Origin: Polyporus tsugae
Taxonomy: Eukaryota; Basidiomycota; Agaricomycetes; Polyporales; Polyporaceae
Assembly: GCA_024305745.1 (NCBI GenBank)
Contig: JAHRBS010000015.1
Location: 248,001 to 312,000 of the forward strand
Direction of reading: 5' to 3'
Length of the DNA stretch: 64,000 nucleotides
How positions within the stretch are numbered: position 1 is the first letter of the stretch; the number at the start of each line of letters is the position of its first letter. The position numbers and the translations under genes are program-made. The notes beneath the pieces are model-generated. The model was not told the origin of the DNA and made no database searches. It saw only the letters and a list, made by a program, of their open reading frames with translations. Of this stretch, positions 1 through 11,114 are shown in pieces.

Positions 1-433
1 CTCCAAGAACGATGCCAGTCGTGAACGTCGTGAGCGCAAAGAAGCCTCTCTGCCACCGCGGACGGAGTACGTAGTGCCCCATTACCTGGGACGGATCCTG
101 AGGTTCTGAGGGTGTCGTTGGGGGAGAAGGCGGCGAAGAGTCAGAAGGTTGAGAGGGGAGCTCCTCCCACTTTGTCCAGTGGTTCCACGACAGCTCACAC
201 ATCGTAGTACTACCTTGGGCGCGATGAGAATACGAGAAGAAATGGACAGATATGGAGACGTACACTGTGACGAGATCCGCGGCGACCAGGAAGTACGTCC
301 ACCGAGCCCACCATGGCAGGCCTCCGCTGTCGTACACAGGCTTCACATTGTCGATATTGATTCCCTGGGAGCGGAGAGACCGTGGACCAAACAACGATCG
401 CCTGAACGCGGTGAAAAGTCTGGGCCGTGGCAT
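1..433 (-). CDS. Putative mitochondrial membrane protein, C-terminus off the left edge
   Basis: An open frame of 144 codons starts at the ATG at 433 and runs off position 1, so the gene is partial. An in-frame stop lies just upstream (about 489), so the protein starts here or is joined by splicing. The first 24 residues (MPRPRLFTAFRRSLFGPRSL...) are rich in Arg, Phe and Ser and almost free of acids, like a mitochondrial presequence. A hydrophobic segment with WWARWTYFLVAADLVTVYVS follows at about residues 38-58, then a Ser/Pro linker, then a second hydrophobic stretch (GFFALTTFTTGIVLG) at the window edge. A small mitochondrial inner-membrane or assembly protein is my inference; I do not recognise the family. 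Confidence 0.55.
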   Translation of the reverse strand, partial: MPRPRLFTAFRRSLFGPRSLRSQGINIDNVKPVYDSGGLPWWARWTYFLVAADLVTVYVSISVHFFSYSHRAQGSTTMCELSWNHWTKWEELPSQPSDSSPPSPPTTPSEPQDPSQVMGHYVLRPRWQRGFFALTTFTTGIVLG

Positions 434-1589
434 GAGACCCCAAAGTTCAGTTTCCAACCGGTTGTGTTGAGGCCAAGGGTCCACTGGTCAATTCTCCAAT
501 CTGGAGAAGAATACACAGTGATAGAGCGAGAGAGAAGGATGAGGAGCCCGAGCCGCCTGAGTCTTCTTGTCGTTGTGGGTGAGGCTATAGCTGAGAGTGA
601 GCTGGAGGTCCAGGACGGCGAGGAGTCGGTGACAGCGGCAAGCAAACCCGTTAAGCGCCCCATAAGGTGAACCGGACCGCTGTCGGCACGGTCCAGCCGG
701 GCGTTCCTCCCGCGCTGAGGGGGACGAGCGGGCGGCTTTCGTGGAGACGAGCAGTTGATCACCAACTTCCACCGCTGTCTCTTGAAACCCTTGTCACTAC
801 CACTGTTTTGCTCTTCGATTCGAATTCAGACCTCGTCTAGGACCTCAGGCCTCAGGAATACAGGAATAACACATATCACGGTGTTATCGCTTGTCAATGC
901 GATACTTAGCCTTTGAAGCTTGGACCTCGGCGAAATGACGCGCGAGCTTGAAGGGCCCTGTCCGGAGACCTCGTCATGGCACGCCCGTACAACGATCCGT
1001 CGGAGGAATTAGAAGACCGAGTCGATGTATGTGCACATAGATTTTCTCTCACAATGGCTGACCATCTGCCTTATATAGCGACAACCAATTCTATTTGAAC
1101 CATCGACTTCCAGGAGGATGTCCTCAAAGCAATCAACCAAAAATAGCAAGCTCAAGCTTCAAAGCTTCAAATCCAGGCATATAATTGTGGCCTATTTCTA
1201 TTCGCCACTGCATCTCCACCGACCACGTACTTGTGTCCTCATGCTCCTGTCGCTTCCGTCTTCCATGGCATGCCTTCACCCCACATGATGTAGTATACCG
1301 CGGCGAGTTACCCCGTATAGGTGTGAGCAATGGTCATGCGGCATGATGCGGTAGCGAAGGTGCGCCTTATTATTAACCTCTCACTTCTTCCTTCTCATCT
1401 CTTACCGTCCTTCCATGCTAAACGGACGTATATACATATGTGCTGCTAAATGTCGGCTTCGGTAGCGGAGGGTCCGCCTCCCCCGTACCGACGGCCCGCT
1501 AGAGCACGGAAAGAAGCTCTGCCAACATGCGGGCCTGCATATATGCACTCGACTCGATGGAAGAAGACCCCACACTTCGTCCCTCAACC
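434..1589. other. Intergenic region upstream of the GH28 gene
   Basis: No coding exon is supported here. Short open frames are low-complexity shadows. A TATATA-like stretch near 1430 and pyrimidine-rich sequence around 1380-1415 could belong to the promoter of the downstream polygalacturonase gene. Confidence 0.5.
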
Positions 1590-3356
1590 ATGGGTTTAAT
1601 CCTCCAGAAGGCCATCCTGTTAACCTACGCACTCGCAGGTGTCGCGTATGCGGCATCTATCCCAGCTACTATGGAGGCTCGGGCTACGAGTGCGTGCACG
1701 CTCACTGCGAGTGGCTCCGACGACGCCCCCGCATTCCTCAGCGCTGCGGCCGACACGAGTTGCCCCACGGTCACCATCCCGTCCGGGACGACGCTATCCA
1801 TCCAGTCCAAGCTGAACATGACGGGCATCTCTGACAAGCACATCGTATGCCCATCCCTTTCTTTTCTGATCATACGTGTGAACCTCAGAGTGCTTACTTT
1901 TCGCCATAGGTTCTGCAAGGGACGATCAAGTTCAACGACGACCTCGACTACTGGACAGACAATGCGTTCACGTTCTCCTTCCAGGACCAGGCCGCGTTCT
2001 GGCTCCTCGGTGGCACGAACATCGTCCTCGATGGCGGAGGCACGCTCGACGGCTCCGGCCAGGCTTGGTACGACGCCTTGTGAGTATTCGTGCGGTGCCT
2101 ATAACGAGAATCGACGACGCTGACGACATATATGCGCAATGTGTAGCGCGAAGGACGACGACACCGTCCGTCCGATCCTGCTTACCCTGTACCAGGCCAC
2201 CGACGTCACAGTGCAAAACATCAAAATGGTCAACGGGCCCGAGTGGATCAACTTCGTACGTACCATTGTCGCGATGTCCGTTCTGTCGACCTGCAGTTTC
2301 GTCTGATAAAAATTTGCCACGGCAGGTGAACGAAGGGAAGAATATCGTGTTCCGCAACATCACCATCTCCGCCGTGTCGACGTCCTCACACGCCGCACAG
2401 AACACAGACGGGTGGGACATCTTTCGGAGCGACAACGTCACAATCGCGGACTCGGACATCAACAACGGAGACGACTGCGTCAGCTTCAAACCGAGTACGT
2501 GCTCTTCTTCTCAGGTGGAGTTCGTAATCGGGTTCTAATGGCGGGCTGTTCGTCTGACAGATGCTACTAACATCTTGGTGTCCAACCTGTCCTGCAATGG
2601 CTCCCAGTAAGCTGGCTTGCCGCCCATCTCAGAAGAACACTAAGCCTTTCCCAGCGGGATCTCCGTCGGCTCCCTAGGCCAGTACTCAGGCGAGTACGAC
2701 CTCGTCCAGAACGTCTTCGCCACGTAAGCCCTTCCCCTCTCTTTCCTCGCTTTGCTCATGGGTCCTCATTAAATACGAATGGGTCCCGAATGGCAGGAAC
2801 ATCCGCATGTCGAACGCGCAGAACGGCGCGCGCATCAAGGCATGGGCGGGCAAGAACGTCGGCTCGGGGCTCGTCAAGAACATCACCTTCGACGGCTTCG
2901 TCGAAAGCGGCGTCGACAACCCCGTCATCATTGACCAGTGCTACGAGACGAGCGACGGCGACTGCGCCAAGTACCCCTCCAACACGTACATTCAGGACAT
3001 CTGGTTCACCAAGTGCGTCCGAGTTTCGGTTCAGGGTATGTGTGCTTGGGGCCTCTAGCTCACCGGCGCATGTACAGCATCTCGGGGACGTCGTCGGGCA
3101 AGGAGAAGGCCGTCGTCGCGAGCATGTCGTGCTCGCCCGACGGCCGGTGCAGCAACATCAACGTGAACGGCATTACAGTGACGTACGTCGTTTATTCCGC
3201 CTTCGGACTGTCCGCGCCGCCAGGGTGAAAGCTGACAAACGTAACTTTATATGCAGGCCGCCTTCGAAGTACGGCGACGCCTCCTTCGAGTGCCAGAACG
3301 TCGATTTGACCGGGGGCGACGCGTCGCTCTTTGGGACGTGCACGACCACAGGCTGA
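1590..3356 (+). CDS. Secreted exo-polygalacturonase, glycoside hydrolase family 28
   Basis: Nine exons join in phase to 412 residues: 1590-1844, 1910-2079, 2147-2255, 2326-2494, 2561-2606, 2655-2723, 2797-3012, 3078-3182, 3257-3356. The ATG at 1590 is preferred over 1527 because it opens a signal peptide (MGLILQKAILLTYALAGVAYA). GH28 enzymes hydrolyse alpha-1,4-galacturonosyl bonds of pectin outside the cell. The family's catalytic set is visible: N-T-D with D206, G-D-D-C with D227 and D228, S-H-G with H250, and R-I-K with R285 and K287. The wording around the His (CNGSHGISVGSLGQYSGE) is the form I associate with exo-acting enzymes; exo rather than endo action is inferred. Many NxS/T sites fit secretion. 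Its 3' end faces the convergent gene at 3563. Confidence 0.95.
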
Positions 3357-3562
3357 CGTCCGACCAGACGAGGAGAGGCATACCTCGTGCTTGCCAGAGT
3401 ATGAACGAAAACCGATTGTACAACATGGTTGGATTATCGCGGGTCTATGTACAGTGTTAAAATACATGGGGAATACGACTCCCAATAACAATCACAAACC
3501 CAGGGTTGCCTCTGACAGATGCAGATGCACACCATGACGAGCGAAGGCGCAAGGCTCGCCGG

Positions 3563-5372
3563 TCATGCCCTCAGCTCCACCGCGCCGTTCAGCGTCTCCA
3601 CGGTCACAGACCCTCTCAGGTCCCTCCAGGGGTCGTTCGGCCGTCCCCACGACACGACCCCGCGCCAGACCTTCATCGTGCGCTCGGTGAGCACCCACAC
3701 GCGGCTGCGTCCCCTGCGCACGGGGTCCTGCGCGTGCTCGTCGGGCGCGAACGCCACGGGCCCGTTGACCGTCCCGATCTCGAACCGGCCCTCGTACGCA
3801 GGGTGGAGGCGCACCGTCGCGGGTGAGTTGGACGTGCTCGTGGAGAGCGTCAGGGTGCTGTCCGCGGGCTGCGCGGGGAAGGACAGGTCGACGGCGCCGT
3901 TCTGCGTGGACGCGGAGACGGCGAAGGAGCCGCCGAGTCGTGAGGGGGAGGTGGTGCGCAAGGAGATCTTGGAGCGGATAAGGCTGTGGGTGGGGGCGTT
4001 CCTATTAGTGTCTAGCGTGGGGGCTACATATTGGGGGAGGGAGGAGGGACGTACGCGTTCGCGGTATGTAGGGTGAGGTTGGTCGGGGCGTCGCCTTGGG
4101 TGGGAGTGTCGTGATCGAGGATGACCTCGGCGTCGATGGGCTGGTTGGAAGTCTGCAAGTCGAGCGAGCGCGAGACGTGGAACTTGCCGTCTATCCGCGC
4201 GTTCGAGGTGATGATTGTCGCGTTTTCCGCGTCGACATACTGCGCAGATGGGTCAGAACGTTCCAGATAGAGTACGTGGCACTGTGCGGGAAGGCGTACG
4301 TCTCCATAGATAGGCTTATTCGCTGAATAGACCTTGAGCGAGCCGAACGTAACCTTGCCTTCGAGTTTCGAGAACACGTGCTTGAACAGCGGGAGCTTTG
4401 TCTCGAAAGCCTTGACGCGGGGCGGCGGGCTGTTTCGGGCGGGTACGGGGAATTGCACGTCCACCGTGAACGTGAAGTCACTGGTGGGCCACCATGTCTT
4501 CGGAGTCTGCGTCGGGAAAAGGTCAATCCTGGCTCTAGCAGGGTACACAAAGATGAGACTCACAAGGATAGCGATACTCCTCTGATTCGCCGCCGGCTCG
4601 AGCAAGCAGATATTCGTCGACTGCATCGCGATGGTGGAGGCCTCACGCGGCGTGATGTCCACCCGGACACTGCCCTCCGGTATCGAACGATCCGTCGTCG
4701 GGACGAAGTTGATGGTGCCATGCGAGAGCCCGCCCCGTCCCCAGATGTACAACAGGTCGGCGGACAGGGGGAGATGGAAGGTCGTAACGGGCACCGAGCT
4801 TGTGCCTACTCGTACGAGGTGCGCGTCGGACGCGGAGCTGCACGAGATGATCTTGCCGTCGGACGGGCGGGGGAAAGGGATCTGGGATAGGGGGCCACCG
4901 TCGTCAATGTCCGATTCGGGATTGTGAGGATTAGCGACAACTCCGGGCAACTGGGGCAACGGTTCTCAGGCCTGCTGCCTCCACGTTCGCGAGCGAATAT
5001 CAACATGACGCTCACATGTACATGCCTCCCACCGCTTTCCCAATGTACGCCCGCGACCGCTGTGCGCGTGAAGGAGGCGACGACGATGTAGATGAAAACG
5101 GCGACGCCGAACGCCTTCAGGAAACGTTTTGACGCGGGCTCGAATTCTTCGAGATGTACAGGTGGGGAGCCTGGCCGGTGGACGAGGGGTGTTCGCGAGG
5201 AGCCGGCTTGAGCCTCGATGTCTACAGTTTGGTATTGGTAGGAGGTGTGTGTGTGCCCTGGGTATGCGGGGGGCGGAGGGACGTGCTCCTCGTGTGTCTC
5301 CTCGGAGATTGCAGAAAGGGGGCCGGCGCGCGATTTCGTTGGTGACTCGGGGGTGTTGTCCGGGAGAATCAT
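3563..5372 (-). CDS. Type II membrane protein with beta-rich outer domain (family member A)
   Basis: Five exons, 5372-5016, 4950-4564, 4506-4300, 4239-4055 and 3983-3563, join in phase to 518 residues. A Pro/Ser-rich cytosolic N-terminus is followed by one membrane segment at about 84-102 (FLKAFGVAVFIYIVVAS), so the rest probably lies outside the cell or in the lumen. The outer part has repeated beta-like phrases such as SLDLQTSNQPIDAEVIL and TLNGAVELRA, seen also in the genes at 39036 and 40724. Intron positions match those of the 40724 gene, including two introns divisible by three (57 and 60 nt) that keep the frame open if unspliced. I think this is the fungal DUF7330 family, but that name is from memory. 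Function is unknown. Confidence 0.85.
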
Positions 5373-6045
5373 GGTCGAGTCGCAGAATGCTCGAGTTCAG
5401 TATGCGGTTTCAGTGCTGCTCAGCCCGCAGTCGGGGACGATGACTCTTGAGCGTCGAGAGGTTGAAGGATGGGGGGAAAGTTGAAGAGAAGAATGGGGGG
5501 CGGATAGATTTGCGCATGCATTGAATGGGGGCGGACATCAATCGTAGGTACCCAGGCTTGTACGTACCTATTCCCGTACCAATTTGTCTCAGTGCAATTG
5601 GCGTTATTCCACATGACACTCGGGGCGCTGCGCCAACTGCGCTATCGCTGCGCGGTGTCGACCTGAGTCATTCGAAGCGAGGCTTGCGATGGGACTTCTC
5701 CGAGGTCGTTCGGGATGCCATCCAAATGGGCGTGGCCATTCCGTAGTCCATCCGCAGCAGGCGTTGAATACCGAACCATCTAGCCAAGCCACATGCTGTC
5801 TATTGTGGAACTATAAGGATGAGAGCGTGGTGGATCAAATGCCACAGAAAGTCGAGTGGATGTACGATGGTGGTGCGCATATACCAAGCGAGACGGGAAA
5901 ATACGAGGAAGAGTTGCACAGTTGCGAGCGGACGCAAGTGGGGCGCGTCCGCCTCGGCGCTGGCTCGCGTGCTGCACGCGCAGTCAGTGCCTCTGCAGCA
6001 CTCCTCCATCATCGTACCCTCCGACCATAACAAATCGCTGCTCAA
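5373..6045. other. Divergent intergenic region between family member A and LSM4
   Basis: About 670 nt between the starts of two divergent genes, so it probably carries both promoters. I see no supported exon, RNA gene or repeat. Confidence 0.5.
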
Positions 6046-7036
6046 ATGGTGCTTTCTGTTTCATATACCCGCCAGCCCTTTGATTCTAATAACAAATGCC
6101 ACATAGCTTCCACTATCACTACTCAATGCCGCGCAAAACAAGCCTATGGTGAGTATCTACACGCAGGCACTACACGTTGCGCTGGGCTGAACTCAGGAAG
6201 ACTGACTGCTGCACACTCGCGCCTGCGTAGTTGGTCGAGCTCAAGAACGGCGAGACATTCAACGGCCATCTCGTAAACTGTGACAACTTCATGAACATCA
6301 CCCTTCGGGAGGTCTACCAGACGAGTGCGGAGGGAGACAAGTTCTGGAAGCTGAAGGAGTGTTATATTCGAGGTAGCACGGTGAGTCTCATTTGATATTT
6401 TGCCCCTTGTGTTATCGTGGGCATGGCGGGATGGGATTGTACTGTGCACGTCCGTGTGTGCGAGACAGTGCGGGTGGCACGCGCATAGTCAGCCCTTGGT
6501 GAGCGAGCAAGGCTCTCAATCATACGAACTCCGTACGAAAGCTGGGGCATATCCCCAGGTGCGTTGGTGCGCATACAAGCACTCAGAAGCTACGTACCCA
6601 TATCTCGCCTTTCTCCTCACCCCGTGCTGAATAGATCGCCCGAGCAACCCGCGCATGCGCACCTTAAGATGTCTCCAGCTGCCGCAGGGGTGCTCCCCGA
6701 AACCATCTCATCCTCGTCATATCCCTATTGTTTCGACCCGTATCGAATCTGCTTGCTCAACTCTGCTCTCTCCGCCCAGATCAAGTACCTGCGGGTGCCA
6801 GATACGCTCCTAGACGCCGTCAAGGAGGAGCAAAATCGCGCAAGAGAGGCTGGCCGCAGCGCACGCGGCGCACACGTCAGCGGTGCTGGTCCAAGGGGTC
6901 GTGGCGCACCACCTCGAGGTACTTTCTTCCAACCCGCTTGTAGACAACTGACCAATGCGTTCGTGCAGGTCGCGGCATGATTCGTGGAGGCGGTGGTGCC
7001 GTTCGCGGCGGCAGGGGAAGGGGAAGGGGGATGTGA
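6046..7036 (+). CDS. LSM4: U6 snRNA-associated Sm-like protein LSm4
   Basis: Five exons join to about 133 residues: 6046-6048, 6107-6148, 6231-6380, 6780-6918, 6969-7036. Exon 1 holds only the initiator ATG. The first intron (6049-6106) has a clear CTAAT branch motif and splices Met onto [14 protein letters not shown], the expected LSm4 start. The Sm fold follows: [20 protein letters not shown] (Sm1) and [16 protein letters not shown] (Sm2), then an RGG-type Arg/Gly tail typical of LSm4. The protein works in the Lsm1-7 ring (cytoplasmic mRNA decay) and the Lsm2-8 ring (U6 snRNA, nucleus). The third intron is 399 nt, several times the local norm. The 3' end is less certain: a GTGAGT overlaps the proposed stop and could be a donor to a further short exon. 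Confidence 0.93.
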
Positions 7037-7403
7037 GTGTCTCCGCCCCCACCCTTTGCGAATACATACTCGAGCTTTGTTTGTTGCAATTTGCGATTTG
7101 CTTTCGAATGTGACAGTACTACATATCGATAGGACAACCCATGTCGCTTGTATAGCATATATTTTGAGTCTATGACAAGTGACGCCTTCATATCATATTC
7201 ATTGTGCTTGTGATTGCCCTGGGCCACAGGACTTGGATTTTCGCCGAGGCTGGTACAGTACATAGGCCGTGTATCGTGGAGTGGGGGAAGAGCACATACG
7301 GAAAGGGTCACGTTTGGTGGTACAGGTACAGAGCGAAAGCATAACCCAGTTACGAAAAGTCCCATGAAACAGTCTGAACAAAGCAGAAAATACAATCCGG
7401 TGA
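7037..7403. other. Convergent intergenic spacer
   Basis: Between the 3' ends of LSM4 and the F-box gene. No gene is supported; it probably holds both 3' untranslated regions. Confidence 0.5.
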
Positions 7404-9600
7404 TCAACCCCACAGGTCTTCCACAATATTCGACACGATCTCGAACTCTACCGTGCTCGAGCCGTCTTCCGTTTTCTTGTACACCCATCGGCCCTGCGGC
7501 GAGATCAGCCACTGCCAAACCACCGGACTGCCAAACAGACGAATACACACCTGGTACACCATGCGCCCGATACCGACGACCCTCAGGACTGAGCCTGGGC
7601 GGAGCATCGACCTGCGGACGCCCTCCTGGACCTCGTCGGACTCGGCGAACTCCTTGTTCTTGTGACTCTGCATCCAGTTGTTCAGGTTGATCCTCAGCTC
7701 GCGCAGGTTGTCCGCCTTCTCCGCCACCTTATGGTACTGAGCCTGCCCCCCCAATGTGCACCGATGAGCCCACTTCGCCCCAACACACGCACACACAAAC
7801 CAGCGAAGCGTGTGTCACTCACCCCTTCGGGCGTCCAGATCGTCGAGCAAGAGAGCGTCTCGAGCATGGGAAAGACCGTGCACAAGCACTCGAGGTCCTT
7901 CATCGTCATCTGCGTCGAGTCCGCCGTGAAGTGGCGGAGCGTCTCCCGATGCGTCGCGGCCATGTCGAGGATGAACCCGCGCGGCACGAGCGCCTCGCCC
8001 TGCACCGAGAACGCATTCAGCGTGAACGACGCGAGGCTCGGGCGCGGCGCGAGCCGCAGGATCCACGTCCACAGCTGCTGCGGGCCCTGCACATGCACCG
8101 AGCTCGTGCGTATCGTCAACTCGCGTAAGTTCGCGGCGGGCACGTCGTCGTAGCGCGTGAAGCCGGTGGGCCCGAAGTACTCGGTGTCGAGCGTCTCGAG
8201 GAGCGGGAGGAAAGTGAGAATCTCGAGGATCGCGGACGAGGGCGCGCCCTTGAGGCGCAGTGCGCGGAGCCGCGGGAGGTGCGAGAGCACGGAGATGAGG
8301 ATCGACGCGGGGACACCTGAACAGCGCTGCACGGAGGAAAAACAAACAAAGAGGGAGAGGGGAAGGGGGGAGGACGATTAGGACGCACAGTCAAGCGGAT
8401 GCGCGCGAGAAATCGGACTGACTCCGAGATCGAGGTGCGTGAGCGAGGGCCCGAGCCTCTCGGACCAGCCTTGAAGGATGCGAGGCTTGCCCTCCATGCA
8501 CCAGATCGAGACCTTTTTGAGCTCCGTGAAGGCCTGGAGCCGCTCCCAAATTTGGTCGGAGAGGCCGTAGAACGTACGCATGACGAGCTCGCGGATCGGG
8601 AGCTGCTGGAGGGCATCTAGGTACTCCATCAGGTCTTGCTCACCGACGAGGTCCGAGCTATCGTCGGACCAGGTGAACGCTTCGAGGTTGACACAGAGGC
8701 GGAGGGCTTTTCGACTGGCCGCCCAGAGGTCGGGTCGATAGACTCGTACGGAACCTGCCTCGATATCAGCATGCTGGCATTGGACTCGAGACGAACTGCC
8801 GCCTCAGGCTCACCCGCTTCTCGAATATGTCGTACATATTTTGCATATTCGGGCTTCTTCAAGATTGTAGTGGCTGGGTGGACGATCAGAGGTTGCTGCG
8901 AATTCGAGATGGGTGAGACGGTCTGATAATGCTTCCAAATATTGGGCTAAATTAGAGAGTGATGTTCCGAGCATGCAGAGTAACACTACAGTAGCAGGGC
9001 AGCTCAGAAGACTGCTCATCGCTTCTTTCTTAGGGTGGCTATCATATTTCGACTAAACAATACAAGTTGTGAGGGTGTGAATACGATGACTCAATGCCTA
9101 GTCCAGTCCAGCGCGGTGACTGTCTATGCTCGCCATTGCGCTGCTCCGGGAAATTGTCAGCACAAAGCAGCACTGAGACCATCGGCCTACAGGAGACTGT
9201 GTTCCGTAGCAACCTGTTAGAGTCCGGTGATGGTAACTACCTTTGAAAGCTATCGCAAAAATCGTGTTACATGTTTGTTGCATGGATATCATCGCATGTA
9301 ACAAGCACGCAACAACCATGAGACGAAGAGCAACCGTGACATCTTCGTCCCAGCCCACTTACTCTCCGAACACCCTGATCACTACAGACAAGAAACACTC
9401 ACAGGAAGCCTGCTCTTTCTCATCACTCGGACATCGAGCGTGCGGTAGAGGAGTGGGGTAACCGCGTGGTGAAAAGCCTTGGAAAGCTGTGCACAAGTAC
9501 ACAAATCCCGCCGATCGGTGAGGAGCTCTAGAATTATCGGAAGCACATCGAGCGGCAGTGCGTCAGCAGCGGAGGTTGCACCGACCCCGACGAGGGCCAT
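7404..9600 (-). CDS. F-box protein, probable SCF ubiquitin ligase adaptor
   Basis: Five exons, 9600-9403, 8895-8814, 8754-8423, 8326-7823 and 7742-7404, give 484 residues with all phases agreeing. Residues 14-50 (LPLDVLPIILELLTDRRDLC then CAQLSKAFHHAVTPLLYRTL) form an F-box; the block HPATTILKKPEYAKYVRHIR is common in Agaricomycete F-box proteins. Downstream are leucine-rich repeat-like lines (LPRLRALRLKGAP, LPLLETLDTEYFG). F-box proteins bind Skp1 and present substrates for ubiquitination; the substrate is unknown. Intron 1 (9402-8896, 507 nt) is far longer than the others (59-96 nt), and the junction there (RKSRLP then QPLIVHPAT) is the least certain part of the model. Confidence 0.85.
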
Positions 9601-11114
9601 TCTAGGCCTTGCGAACCGTGCAAACCGTGGCTTGCGTTTGCTTTATCGGGGGCGTCAGCTCGTGTGCCACTTCTCGAGGAAGACTCCAGAGCCGAGGTCT
9701 TCTCACCTCTTGGTCTGCGTGGCCGCCAGCTTTCAATGCCAGTAAGTCTCAACCACTGGGATTTTCTAGGCTTGATTTTATTTTGCAACGCCGAGGGGTG
9801 TGTAGGATGCCAGGCGCACCGAGGGTGCACCAGCCCGAGATGATGGTGCCGGGAGGAGACAAGGTAAGAGATACTGGAAACTTACGTACTTACTACTACT
9901 AAGGCTTTAATATAAGCCCTGGAATAAGCGCCCGGGGCCATTCCACCTTTCCCCCCTTCGGCCACGAACGGGATTCATTGCCCAGCCAGGCCATGCTTGA
10001 GAGACCCACAGGCCTAGGCCTGCTTCCACCGGCTGACAGGAATCAATCATTGGATGAGCAGTCGCAGACTGCGAGAAGAGCGGACGGTGCTTTCGTTGTT
10101 GACCGTGGCATGAGTCCGACCTGTTCCCGAGCTGAGCCTCAAGGCCACCTCACTACAACCTGCTCCTAGCTAGATGCCACGCTCCAAGTGCCGGCATCTG
10201 ACATGGATGGTGGTCTGATCTGCGCTCATATGGTGGACCCCGGGTCCTGTAAACCTTACGGAGCATGCACCGTTACACGCGTGCGGGGTCTGCGAAGCCT
10301 TCGCGGTGAGTGTCAGTGACTTGCATGCCATTACCTGCCCTCCCATCCATGGGCAACGGCGATGCAAACACCCTAGATGATTCGAATACTTTATGTGTGT
10401 ATGTCATTTCTGTGACGCCACCGCACCAACTGGTGTCAGTGGCTGCACGCCGCCTCGCTCTGTACGCGCTGCATACCATCGAAACACGCCCCGTGCATTG
10501 TGTGAGACAATCTAGGGATCCTTGAACATCTCAATCTTCGGTTATAATAATGCACACCGTACCCGTCCTCTCTGCCTTCCAAGAACCAGCTGGCATTTCA
10601 CACCGCAGGTTCAGGCACACAAAAAGCCTGCCTTTCGCAGTGCAAGGGCTCCCGAGGAGACGGTACGTTTGTGCAATGTGTAGTACGTGCGTTAGTGATC
10701 TGCACTTCTCTCTTAGGAACTAAGTGATTGCTTATCTCGCCAGCATTGGCACTCTGCGAGTAACTCTCTAGCCTCGGGTTAACGTTTTGAGTACGGGTGG
10801 CCTAAAGCACCTGACGCTACACAGAGACACCTCATTCAACAACTTCGGGGTCCCGCGAACCGATGTGCCACCAGTAGCCAGGTGTGGTACAAGCAGTCTC
10901 ATAAATATAGTACACTACCGGTACTCATCCCATATCTCTGTGCGGGAATGCAGATGCGGAAGTAGAACAAGCAGCAATAATTTATTGGCAATACAGCACA
11001 ACATTCAAGGTGGAGATAAAACTGCTGGACAATCGAAACCCTCGGTATCACCTTGATCTATGTCGTACACCTGGAAACTACATCTTGCGGTATCCCCTAA
11101 CTATTCTGCACCGT
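9601..11114. other. Intergenic region, no supported gene
   Basis: About 1.5 kb upstream of the F-box gene and downstream of AsnRS. Open frames are short, lack splice support and resemble nothing I recognise. Confidence 0.5.

Noticed and set aside
1527..1589. Upstream ATG at 1527 as the polygalacturonase start
   Set aside because: It would add 21 polar residues before the signal peptide; the ATG at 1590 gives a normal secretory start.
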